Of a DNA stretch of 64,000 nt, positions 56,303-64,000 are shown one piece after another; the stretch's first letter is position 1, and each line of letters begins with the position of its first letter. Below the pieces are notes generated by a model that ran no database searches, was not told the DNA's origin, and worked only from the letters and a program-made list of their open reading frames with translations. The DNA is from Vibrio syngnathi (lineage in GTDB: Bacteria; Pseudomonadota; Gammaproteobacteria; Enterobacterales; Vibrionaceae), in NCBI RefSeq assembly GCF_002119525.1, contig NZ_CP017917.1, positions 1,178,001 to 1,242,000 on the forward strand. Direction: 5' to 3'. The position numbers and the translations under genes are program-made.

Positions 56303-56707
56303 ATGATCACTCCTATCGCAACGAGATTGACCCGAGGCCAAGATCTAAAACTTGAACTCCAAAAGCTTGTGACAGCGCACAATATCTCAGCGGGCTCTGT
56401 CGCGTCTTGTGTCGGATGTGTTTCTCAACTCAAGATTCGTCTGGCTAATGCAAACAACACCAAGCTAATGACAGCTCCGTTCGAAATTGTGTCTGTAATG
56501 GCGACACTAACCCCGAACCACCAGCATGTTCATATATCCGTTGCTGATGAAAATGGCGATGTGATTGGTGGGCATTTGCTTGAAGGGACGATCATCGCGA
56601 CCACGGCTGAATTGATAGTTCATCGCTACGAGACTTTGACCTTCAACAGAGAGCATGACGATTCAACGGGTTACACTGAGCTCACGATAAGCAGCAACAC
56701 GCAATAG
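56303..56707 (+). CDS. PPC/DUF296 domain protein
   Basis: The 134-residue protein is a single PPC domain, a small trimeric fold first seen in plant AT-hook proteins. ISAGSVASCVGCVSQLKIRLA and the C-terminal HLLEGTIIATTAELIVHRYETLTFNRE are typical. The metal-site region HQHVHISVADENGDVIGGH is present. Bacterial members have no clear role. It lies between rhlE and the exonuclease and may share their transcript. Confidence 0.82.
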   Translation: MITPIATRLTRGQDLKLELQKLVTAHNISAGSVASCVGCVSQLKIRLANANNTKLMTAPFEIVSVMATLTPNHQHVHISVADENGDVIGGHLLEGTIIATTAELIVHRYETLTFNREHDDSTGYTELTISSNTQ

Positions 56708-56791
56708 AACAACACACGCAATAAATCGCCCCGTAGCAACACTAAGCGCTCCATATAAAGCGATACAACCCAATAGTAATTAGGAAACACG

Positions 56792-57415
56792 ATGGCTCCA
56801 AACTCCGCAGACTCCGTTATCGTTCTCGATTTCGAAACCACAGGCTTATCACCAAACATGGGTGACCGAGCGATCGAAATCGGTGCGGTTAAATTAGTTA
56901 ACGGCGAAGTCGTCGACACCTTCCAGCAACTCATGAACCCAGGATTTCGTGTTAGCGGGTTCATTGAAAGCTATACTGGGATCAGTAACCGTATGTTAAG
57001 CACGGCGGCCAGTTGCAGTGAAGTAATGGATGAGTTTGCAGACTTTATCCAAGGCAGCCAGCTTGTTGCTCACAATGCATCGTTTGATAAGCGCTTTCTT
57101 GATGCGGAATTAGACTTTATTGGCAGAGACTACACAGGCAAGTTCGCTTGCTCAATGTTGATTGCTCGCCGTCTCATCCAAGACGCACCGACTCATAAGC
57201 TAGGCGACCTTGTGCGTTTTAAAAATATCGACAACGACGGTACTTTCCACAGAGCGTTAGCCGATTCAGAAATGACAGCACGGTTATGGTTATTGATGAT
57301 TGATGAGCTTCAAAAGAACCACGGCATTCAACAGCCGAGCTTTCAACTGATGCAGAAAATATCTAAGACGGCAAAAGGCTCGATTCCAAAGCTGCTGATG
57401 AGCAACAGAGGCTAA
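56792..57415 (+). CDS. DnaQ-type 3'-5' exonuclease
   Basis: The 207-residue DEDDh exonuclease carries Exo I (VLDFETTGL), Exo II (LVAHNASFDKRFLD) and Exo III with the catalytic His and Asp (HRALADSEMTARL). It resembles the epsilon-like proofreading and repair exonucleases but is not the chromosomal dnaQ. It starts MAPNSADSVIVLDFET and is a complete domain with a short basic tail. Confidence 0.87.
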   Translation: MAPNSADSVIVLDFETTGLSPNMGDRAIEIGAVKLVNGEVVDTFQQLMNPGFRVSGFIESYTGISNRMLSTAASCSEVMDEFADFIQGSQLVAHNASFDKRFLDAELDFIGRDYTGKFACSMLIARRLIQDAPTHKLGDLVRFKNIDNDGTFHRALADSEMTARLWLLMIDELQKNHGIQQPSFQLMQKISKTAKGSIPKLLMSNRG

Positions 57416-57485
57416 CTCTCTGCGTTCGGCTTTGGGTTTATCAGAAGGCTAGTAGCAAACAGTCACTAGCCTTAATATAACGACC

Positions 57486-58322
57486 CTACTCCTGCAGTGA
57501 TTCAAACGTTCCTTTAAGGCTTGCTAATTCACTCAAGAAATAAGCCCACTGCTTATTACTGCTACTTTCTACGATATCGACTAAAAAAATGGCTGACGTT
57601 TCCATGTTCTTGTTAAGCTCAGACTCAAGTCTTTCAGGGTAATAAGCTTCATTGTTCAGAAGCAAATTCATGATAATCGGCTGGGCGATGCGTAAGTCGC
57701 TTTTCTTTTCCATCAGTGTCGATAAATCTTGATAAGTATTATTTTGATATTGACGCCAGTTATCGTTGGTATTTACCCACTCTTGGGACCAATCCAAAAG
57801 AATCTGTTTTTGCTCTTCCGATACCGACCCTAACCACCGCTCTAGCCTATCTTCTATTCGACTTCGATATCGCTCTCTCGAATCTTTATCATTCAATGAC
57901 AATCTTTCTTGGTAATACTCTTGCTGCTTTTCTCTAAAGTTCTTTAAAAATTCGTTATCTTGTTCAGGATTAAGCTGCATGCTTAACGCATAAATATCGG
58001 GAGAGAACTTATTAACGATTGAGCGAATATGATCTTTAATTTGGTCACTTTGTTCAGTGATAAAAGCAGAACTCATATCAGAACGGTCTGTGTTTAAGAT
58101 CACTTCTAATTGCGATATATACAGCGGTAGTTGAGTTTCTTTATGCCATTGCTGTAATAAGTCGAGACGCTCTTCGAGCTCTGATTCTTGACTATTGGAT
58201 AGAGAAACAAAGTCTTCAATATAGCTAACCGCAAACCAGCTTATATTGTTATAGGCAAATTTAGTCCCGCAGCCAGAGAATAGAAAACAGCTTAATAAGA
58301 CTAACCAACGACACTTTCTCAT
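57486..58322 (-). CDS. DUF6279-type lipoprotein
   Basis: The 278-residue product starts MRKCRWLVLLSCFLFSGCG with a lipobox (FSGC), so it is a lipoprotein. The mature part is almost all helical, with heptad-like charged segments (QESELEERLDLLQQWHKETQ and DKDSRERYRSRIEDRLERWLG), and begins with the KFAYNNISWFAVSYIEDFVSL segment seen in DUF6279-type proteins. No function is known. Confidence 0.75.
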   Translation of the reverse strand: MRKCRWLVLLSCFLFSGCGTKFAYNNISWFAVSYIEDFVSLSNSQESELEERLDLLQQWHKETQLPLYISQLEVILNTDRSDMSSAFITEQSDQIKDHIRSIVNKFSPDIYALSMQLNPEQDNEFLKNFREKQQEYYQERLSLNDKDSRERYRSRIEDRLERWLGSVSEEQKQILLDWSQEWVNTNDNWRQYQNNTYQDLSTLMEKKSDLRIAQPIIMNLLLNNEAYYPERLESELNKNMETSAIFLVDIVESSSNKQWAYFLSELASLKGTFESLQE

Positions 58323-58583
58323 TACACCCTCTCACAAAATTTTACTCAACAACGAACCTCAAGACGATCTTATAACATTAGCTACAAAATCGGGTTCTCG
58401 TAAAAACTTTCGGATAAATTGAGACTCAGACTTGCTAATCTAACTATTTCGGCAAATGATTAAACTAAAAATAATTAATAGCAGTGATGTAACTTGATTT
58501 TTATTACTCATTTGACGCAATACGAACCCTATAAATGAGTTGGGTTGGCGTATTTCAAATGATTGATATTTGGGAGGGGAGCT

Positions 58584-58757
58584 ATGGCCGCTATTCCTGA
58601 TCATCCAAGCGATTTAGAATATGAGCTTTGTTATTTTGACGATGGATCAATAACCACAACCATGATATTGGTTCACAATCGAAAGGAAGCGATGACTTGG
58701 TATCTTAGCGAGGGGAAACATATCAACGATCTTTACTCGATAAGACCCGATGAATAA
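58584..58757 (+). CDS. Small hypothetical protein, 57 residues
   Basis: The ATG at 58584 follows a very strong GGAGGGGAG ribosome-binding site, which favours it over the in-frame start at 58563. The product starts MAAIPDHPSDLEYELCYFDD and is soluble, acidic and Tyr-rich. It lies alone between the DUF6279 gene and dbpA. No family is recognised, but the ribosome-binding site and codon use support a real gene. Confidence 0.6.
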   Translation: MAAIPDHPSDLEYELCYFDDGSITTTMILVHNRKEAMTWYLSEGKHINDLYSIRPDE

Positions 58758-58897
58758 TGCTTTGGTATAGAGAACTAGGTCGATCATCCTAAGAGAGTAA
58801 ACTTGAGTGGCATTTTGTGGAACACCCTTTACTGCAATGTCATTAAGTAACAATCTCGTTAATTAGACATATCGCAGCAAAGGGATTCAATCTCGAA

Positions 58898-60277
58898 TTA
58901 TTTCAGAATTCGGGCGCGGAATTGACGCCCCTTCATCTTACCTGATTCGATTTTTCCTAATGCTTTCTTAGCCATTGATCTTTCTACAGCAACGTAAGCA
59001 CGCATCGCGAACAAGTTGATCTTACCTACTGATTTACCATCAATACCGCCTTGGCCTGTCAACGCACCAAGAATATCACCTGCACGAAGTTTAGCCTTCT
59101 TACCACCATCAATTTGGATAGTTACCATGTTTGAGTAGTACGGCTTAGCAATTGGTTTAGCTGGTAACTGAGACGGTTCGATTGGCATATCCATGTACTC
59201 ATCAATTTGAGCAACACGGTGCATCTCTTTTTCGCTAAAGAAGCTAATTGCGACACCTTTGCTTCCTGCACGACCAGTACGACCGATGCGGTGCACGTGT
59301 ACTTCAGGGTCGCGAGACAATTCAAAGTTGAACACAGCATCTAGGTTATCAACATCAAGACCACGAGCGGCAACATCTGTTGCAACCAAGATAGAGATAG
59401 TTTTGTTAGAGAACTGAACCAAAGCTTGGTCACGTTCACGCTGTTCCATGTCGCCATGAAGCTCGATAACACTGAAACCACGGTGGCTTAGCTCATCATT
59501 TACGTTCTGAACTTCTTTCTTAGTATTACAGAACACAACCGCTGACTCTGGTTGATGATGAAGAAGCATTAGCTCTAGTGCGTCATCACGAGCTTCAGTA
59601 CCTTCAACCTTATAAAAGTGTTGCTGGATGCTTGAGTGATCGTGCGTTGATTCAACCTTCACCATTTCAGGGTTATTCATGATGCGGTCTGCAACAGATT
59701 TAATCTGTTTAGGGAAAGTTGCACTGAACAATAATGTTTGACGATCTTTTGGTGCTGCTTCAATAACAGCATCTAGTGCATCTTGGAAACCCATTTCCAG
59801 CATGCGATCGGCTTCATCTAACACAAGTGTGTTCAACCCAGACAGGTCAATACGATCTCTCTCTAGGTGGTCCAAAATACGACCAGGAGTGCCCACTAGA
59901 ATGTGTGCGCCATGCTCTAATGAACCAATTTGTGGGCCCATTGGCATACCGCCACATAGTGTCAGCACTTTAATATTGTGAATGCCACGAGCAAGAGTAC
60001 GGATCTCTTTTGCTACTTGGTCTGCAAGCTCACGAGTCGGACATAACACTAAAGACTGAACACGAAAACGCTTAACGCGTAGGTTTTGCAGCACGCCTAA
60101 ACCAAAGGCAGCTGTTTTACCTGAACCCGTTTTACCCTGACCGATAACATCCTTGCCATCCAGAATAGTAGGAAGACTTAACGCTTGAATAGGCGTCATT
60201 TCAGTATAACCAAGAGAATCTAACGTATTTAGAAGCTCTGGCTTAAGGGCGATTGAAGAGAATTTTGAAGTGCTCAA
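58898..60277 (-). CDS. dbpA: ATP-dependent RNA helicase DbpA
   Basis: The 459-residue helicase has the DEAD-box core (GQGKTGSGKTAA, PTRELADQ, TPGR, VLDEADRM, SAT, VATDVAARGLD, HRIGRTGR) plus a C-terminal RNA-recognition domain (about 385-459, GDILGALTGQGGIDGKSVGKINLFAMRAYVAVE). That domain is diagnostic for DbpA, which binds hairpin 92 of 23S rRNA and helps 50S assembly. Length is exactly family-like. Confidence 0.93.
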   Translation of the reverse strand: MSTSKFSSIALKPELLNTLDSLGYTEMTPIQALSLPTILDGKDVIGQGKTGSGKTAAFGLGVLQNLRVKRFRVQSLVLCPTRELADQVAKEIRTLARGIHNIKVLTLCGGMPMGPQIGSLEHGAHILVGTPGRILDHLERDRIDLSGLNTLVLDEADRMLEMGFQDALDAVIEAAPKDRQTLLFSATFPKQIKSVADRIMNNPEMVKVESTHDHSSIQQHFYKVEGTEARDDALELMLLHHQPESAVVFCNTKKEVQNVNDELSHRGFSVIELHGDMEQRERDQALVQFSNKTISILVATDVAARGLDVDNLDAVFNFELSRDPEVHVHRIGRTGRAGSKGVAISFFSEKEMHRVAQIDEYMDMPIEPSQLPAKPIAKPYYSNMVTIQIDGGKKAKLRAGDILGALTGQGGIDGKSVGKINLFAMRAYVAVERSMAKKALGKIESGKMKGRQFRARILK

Positions 60278-60375
60278 TGGAAATATCCAACTGGTGAAAA
60301 ACAGAGTGCATTATGAGTGTTTTTGAAAATTATTCCACCTTAATCACAGTTTTGAAGAAATAGGTTAGGCGAACA

Positions 60376-60405
60376 CAAAAAAGCCAGCTTTGTTAGCTGG
60401 CTTAT
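60376..60405 (-). terminator. Terminator of the YdhF-like gene
   Basis: AAGCCAGCT pairs with AGCTGGCTT around TTGTT; the minus-strand tail has six T. Confidence 0.85.
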
Positions 60406-60425
60406 CGTCATTTTCGAATTGCTTC

Positions 60426-61334
60426 TTATGGCACACCGTGACCTTTAGATGCAACCCATACGCGATACCACTGCTCGCGAGTCAGTTCGATTTTCAGTGC
60501 ATCAACGGCCGTCTTCACACGCTCAATCTTACCAGAACCAATAATAGTGATCGGATTAGACGGTAAACGACGAACCCAAGCGTAAATCACTTGATCAATA
60601 CTGTCCGCACCCACTTCTTGGCGAATCGCTTCTAGTTCATCACGAACACGAATCGCTTGTGCTGAATCGCCACTGAAGATGCTACCACCACCGAGGCAAG
60701 ACCACGCCATTGGACGAATGCGATTCATCTGCAATTGATCCAAAGTGCCATCGTGTGCGACTTCGAAGTTCAATGGGTTGATTTCAACTTGGTTGGTCAC
60801 CAGCGGCTTACCTAGTCGAGATTGCAGCAGTTCGAACTGACGCGGTGAGAAATTAGAGACACCGAAGTGCTTAACTTTACCCACTTTGTGTAGCTCTGCG
60901 AACGCTTCTGCCACTTCATCCGCATCCATCAGTACATCTGGGCGGTGAATCAGTAATACATCGAGTTCGGTTACACCCAAACGCTCTAGAGAATTATTTA
61001 CTGATTGATAAATATGCTGCGCGCTGGTGTCATAGTGATTGATCTTGCGATCAGGAGTATGGTCACCACACAAGTTGATGTCGCACTTGGTGACGATTTG
61101 AATATCATCACGAAGGCTTGGTTCAAGTGCCAATGCTTCACCAAATAACTTTTCACATTGGTAGTTACCGTAAATATCTGCGTGGTCAACCGTTGTGATG
61201 CCAAGATCAATATGCTGTTTCAGGAAAGTCAGACGTTGTTGCGGGGTCATACCCCACTCTGCTATACGCCAGTATCCTTGCACCAACTCAGAAAGTTCTG
61301 GGCCTTGTGGCGCTACCGTTACTTTTGCAACCAT
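60426..61334 (-). CDS. Aldo/keto reductase, YdhF-like
   Basis: The 302-residue oxidoreductase has the AKR residues in TTVDHADIYGNY (Asp, Tyr), QIVTKCDINL (Lys) and DVLLIHRPD (His), and the cofactor end NPITIIGSGKIERVKTAVDAL. The IHRPD/VGKVKHFGVSNFSP wording matches the YdhF group. Substrate unknown. It is monocistronic with its own terminator and lies upstream of dbpA's terminal region on the same strand. Confidence 0.88.
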   Translation of the reverse strand: MVAKVTVAPQGPELSELVQGYWRIAEWGMTPQQRLTFLKQHIDLGITTVDHADIYGNYQCEKLFGEALALEPSLRDDIQIVTKCDINLCGDHTPDRKINHYDTSAQHIYQSVNNSLERLGVTELDVLLIHRPDVLMDADEVAEAFAELHKVGKVKHFGVSNFSPRQFELLQSRLGKPLVTNQVEINPLNFEVAHDGTLDQLQMNRIRPMAWSCLGGGSIFSGDSAQAIRVRDELEAIRQEVGADSIDQVIYAWVRRLPSNPITIIGSGKIERVKTAVDALKIELTREQWYRVWVASKGHGVP

Positions 61335-61551
61335 GGGTTGTCTCCTTTATCAATACTGAACGTATCCTAAGCGCGTTTTACCAAAGGCTCAACGCATAAC
61401 AAATGGCAAAGGTAAACGCTTGCTAAAAATGTGAGTGCTACAGAAAAACGAACACTTAAATGAATAATAGCTTGCTGTCTGCCCGTCAGCCGTTCTCCTG
61501 AAAGGCTTGTTTACTCTGATGAATTACGAAGCCATCTATAGATTTGAGCAA

Positions 61552-62145
61552 TTAAAAGCGATTTAGTTCAACCGTTAGGTTGTCACCATCACTATGTAAC
61601 TGAATCCAAGGGGCTGAAGAACTAGAAGAAGATGAGGAAGAGCTAGGCACATTCCATACACTCATTTGCTCAGAGGAATGATGTGGTGAGTTGATGAATT
61701 CTACGAGTTGTTTATCTACCTTGTCGTAACCAACTCCCTCACGTTTCGCTTGTTCGAGTTGAGCAACGACATCAAAATCATCCTCTCCAATGCGAATTGA
61801 ACTGAGAGCAAAGCCATCTTGACGAAGATATGCCTGAAGCTTGGTGTAACTTAGGTTCGAATATGGCAGATTAAGGCGAACCACTTCGACGCTTGAGTCA
61901 CCCAACTCCAGTTCAACATAAACATCCAAATCGTAATATTGGGTTAAGTCACTGCACAACAGAGTGCCTTCAACTTCGCCACAATCCATAAGATCGATAT
62001 CGTTAATATAGTCTTGGGAACTCGGTTGAGTTGGGTCGCTATTGAATACCGTTCGCAACCACCAGCTTTCACTCGCTTGCGCAGAAAATGAAAAGGTACT
62101 CAGAGCCAATAACAAAGGTAGGATTAAGACAGGAAGAGTTCTCAT
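61552..62145 (-). CDS. Secreted protein of unknown function with poly-Ser stretch
   Basis: The 197-residue product has a signal peptide (about 1-24, ending AQAS) and a mature part with two cysteines (CGEVEGTLLCSD), possibly one disulphide. A run of about ten serines near residue 168 forms a linker before a short C-terminal strand (LHSDGDNLTVELNRF). I recognise no family. It is divergent from the M3 peptidase gene, 221 bp away. Confidence 0.65.
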   Translation of the reverse strand: MRTLPVLILPLLLALSTFSFSAQASESWWLRTVFNSDPTQPSSQDYINDIDLMDCGEVEGTLLCSDLTQYYDLDVYVELELGDSSVEVVRLNLPYSNLSYTKLQAYLRQDGFALSSIRIGEDDFDVVAQLEQAKREGVGYDKVDKQLVEFINSPHHSSEQMSVWNVPSSSSSSSSSSAPWIQLHSDGDNLTVELNRF

Positions 62146-62366
62146 TATTTGTGCTTATTTCACGCGGTATGAAGCGTCCATTATACGTGACCAATCGACA
62201 AACAACTGCTCGATTTACATCTATAAAACTAAAAATATTGCTCAAAGATAAGATTAACAAACTTGATACTAAGAAGAGTTGCACTCTGTTATATCTGTCG
62301 TCACACAATACACCCCATGAATGTGTCATAATGTTGAAATTAATGAATAATTTACAAGGAACGTCC

Positions 62367-64000
62367 ATGACTGCAACGAACTATCTCAACCAATTGAACC
62401 AAAAGTATCTTGCGACTCATAAAGCGAAAGAAGACTTCTTTTGGGATACTTATATGGGGATCAGTGACGACCATGATGGCTCGACACTCGCGCAGACCCA
62501 ATGGACTGAATTTCTTAGCTCTGCCGAGCAAATTGCTGCTATCGAAACGCAGCTAGCTACTATCGAAGAAATTCAAGACCCTCAAGAAAAAGAGAGCACG
62601 CTAACAGGCTTGAATGGTTGGTTAGCGACCTTTAGATCTCACGCTATTGAGTCTGAGCAGTCACAGAAGCTTAAAGCCGAACTCATAAAGTTTGAGGCTG
62701 AACTGTTTGAGAAAAAACAGAATCATGTAATGACTTACGTGAATGAAGCGGGCGACGACACTGAAGGGTCGTTACCGGTTCTAGGTTCAACAATAAGAAC
62801 CAATAGTAATGAAAAAGTTAGGCTTTCAGCTCACCAAACACTACTAGGTTTAGAGCAGTGGCTGCTGGCTAACGGCTTCATTGAACTCATCAAAAAACGC
62901 AACCAGTTTGCTCAATCGCTGGGTTTCAAAACCTTTTTTGACTATTCCGTCGTTAAAACCGAGCAGATGACAACTGAGCAACTGTTTACAATTCTGGATG
63001 ACTTTGAAGTTCGCACGCGAGATAACCATCAACAAAGCCTAGAGAGCTTAACTCAGAAAAAAGGTCAGAGCGCTCTAGAAGCCCATAATTTCACCTACTC
63101 TTTCGCAGGTGACGTCATGAATGACTTAGACCCTTATGTTCCATTTTCAAAGTCACTAAGGCGTTGGGTTGAGTCTTTTGGTCGTCTTAATATCGAATAC
63201 TCACAAGCAACATTGAAATTAGATTTGCTTGATCGTAAAGGAAAGTATCCAAACGGTTTCTGTCATGGGCCCGTTCCTTCTTTCTACGATCAAGATACTT
63301 GGGTAGCTGCACAGGTCAACTTCACGAGCAACGCCAAGCCCGACCAAATCGGCAGCGGCTATGATGGTATCAACACACTATTTCACGAGGGCGGCCACGC
63401 TGCGCATTTCGCTAATGTTAAAATGAACGCGCCTTGTTTCTCTCAAGAATTTGCACCAACATCGATGGCTTATGCCGAAACTCAATCCATGTTCTGTGAC
63501 AGCTTATTGAATGACGCCGATTGGCTAAAACAATATGCCCTGGATTCAGAAGGCCAAGCAGTACCTGATGAGCTAATCAAAGCCATCATAGATAACAAAC
63601 AACCGTTCAGAGCCTACCAAGAACGAAGCATTCTTGTTGTTCCCTATTTCGAACGAGCACTTTACGAATTGGCGGATGAAGATCTGACACCTGAAAAGAT
63701 CACCGCGCTTGCTCGTAGCAGTGAGAAAACGATTCTTGGATTGTCTTGTAGCCCTCGCCCATTAATGGCGATCCCACACCTGTTGTCGGATGAAGCCTCA
63801 TGCGCATATCAGGGTTACTTATTAGCTCATATGGCCGTGTATCAAACTCGTGCATATTTCACCGATAAGTTTGGCTACTTAACGGATAACCCAGAGATCG
63901 GCCCTTTGTTAGCTAAGCACTATTGGCACCAAGGCAATAGCGTCAATCATAATGGGACAATCGAAAGCCTGACAGGGGAAGGTTTTAATGCCAAATACCT
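62367..64000 (+). CDS. M3 family metallopeptidase, 3' truncated by the window
   Basis: The frame is open from the ATG at 62367 (AAGGAA upstream) to the window edge, at least 544 residues. The zinc motif HEGGH lies at residues 340-344, with a downstream Glu in SMAYAETQSMFCDS as third ligand, which identifies M3 (oligoendopeptidase/thimet) peptidases. Such enzymes cut short cytosolic peptides. There is no signal peptide. The C-terminal end is missing only because the window ends. Confidence 0.87.
   Translation, partial: MTATNYLNQLNQKYLATHKAKEDFFWDTYMGISDDHDGSTLAQTQWTEFLSSAEQIAAIETQLATIEEIQDPQEKESTLTGLNGWLATFRSHAIESEQSQKLKAELIKFEAELFEKKQNHVMTYVNEAGDDTEGSLPVLGSTIRTNSNEKVRLSAHQTLLGLEQWLLANGFIELIKKRNQFAQSLGFKTFFDYSVVKTEQMTTEQLFTILDDFEVRTRDNHQQSLESLTQKKGQSALEAHNFTYSFAGDVMNDLDPYVPFSKSLRRWVESFGRLNIEYSQATLKLDLLDRKGKYPNGFCHGPVPSFYDQDTWVAAQVNFTSNAKPDQIGSGYDGINTLFHEGGHAAHFANVKMNAPCFSQEFAPTSMAYAETQSMFCDSLLNDADWLKQYALDSEGQAVPDELIKAIIDNKQPFRAYQERSILVVPYFERALYELADEDLTPEKITALARSSEKTILGLSCSPRPLMAIPHLLSDEASCAYQGYLLAHMAVYQTRAYFTDKFGYLTDNPEIGPLLAKHYWHQGNSVNHNGTIESLTGEGFNAKY

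Overview
The window looks like a Vibrio chromosome, most likely the Splendidus clade and, by gene content (guaC, a lone ackA, deaD, rnb, rhlE, dbpA, lone pstS-like gene), probably chromosome II. This placement is inferred from protein character and recalled gene order, not from a database search. Gene density is ordinary, terminators are strong A/T-flanked hairpins, and several intergenic regions carry short tandem repeats.

Bases 1-5460 are the accessory part. They hold a 5'-truncated unknown gene, a divergent PstI/BsuBI-type restriction-modification pair (methyltransferase on -, endonuclease on +), a coupled third gene with a PD-(D/E)XK-like nuclease pattern, an unknown gene, and a tyrosine integrase followed by three TGTCGCCAC repeats. 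This reads as the right end of a small integrated defence element lying against guaC.

Bases 5480-18030 are chromosomal: guaC with an unusual leader, a PAS protein plus receiver-CheC operon, a MATE exporter divergent from a LysR regulator, an EamA transporter ending in an 8-nt tandem repeat array, a VOC protein, a CIA30 protein, and a quinone-oxidoreductase-like gene divergent from its own LysR regulator. Bases 18178-26433 are an iron-uptake block, all on the minus strand: a siderophore receptor behind a Fur-like site, then a FecA-type receptor without a signalling domain, then fecBCDE with overlapping stops and starts.

At 26950 lies a stand-alone 212-residue protein whose Leu-Thr-Gly-Cys motif, later histidine and length resemble Burkholderia lethal factor 1 and the CNF deamidases. 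It is the most interesting gene here. After it come ackA, deaD, rnb, an AraC regulator, an orphan PstS-like protein behind a Pho-box-like site, a MaoC hydratase and an RND efflux pair.

Bases 42500-64000 hold housekeeping and stress genes: a dCMP-deaminase-like enzyme, MscS channel, DM13 protein, pepT, two aldo/keto reductases, a TrmH-type RNA methyltransferase, fdxA, a FAD dehydrogenase, an SgrR-type regulator, rhlE, an exonuclease, dbpA and a 3'-truncated M3 peptidase. They also hold an unannotated 48-codon gene with its own promoter, leader hairpin and terminator (46080-46469), and a 194-bp MITE-like element (48810-49003). No tRNA, rRNA, CRISPR array or complete transposon was recognised.
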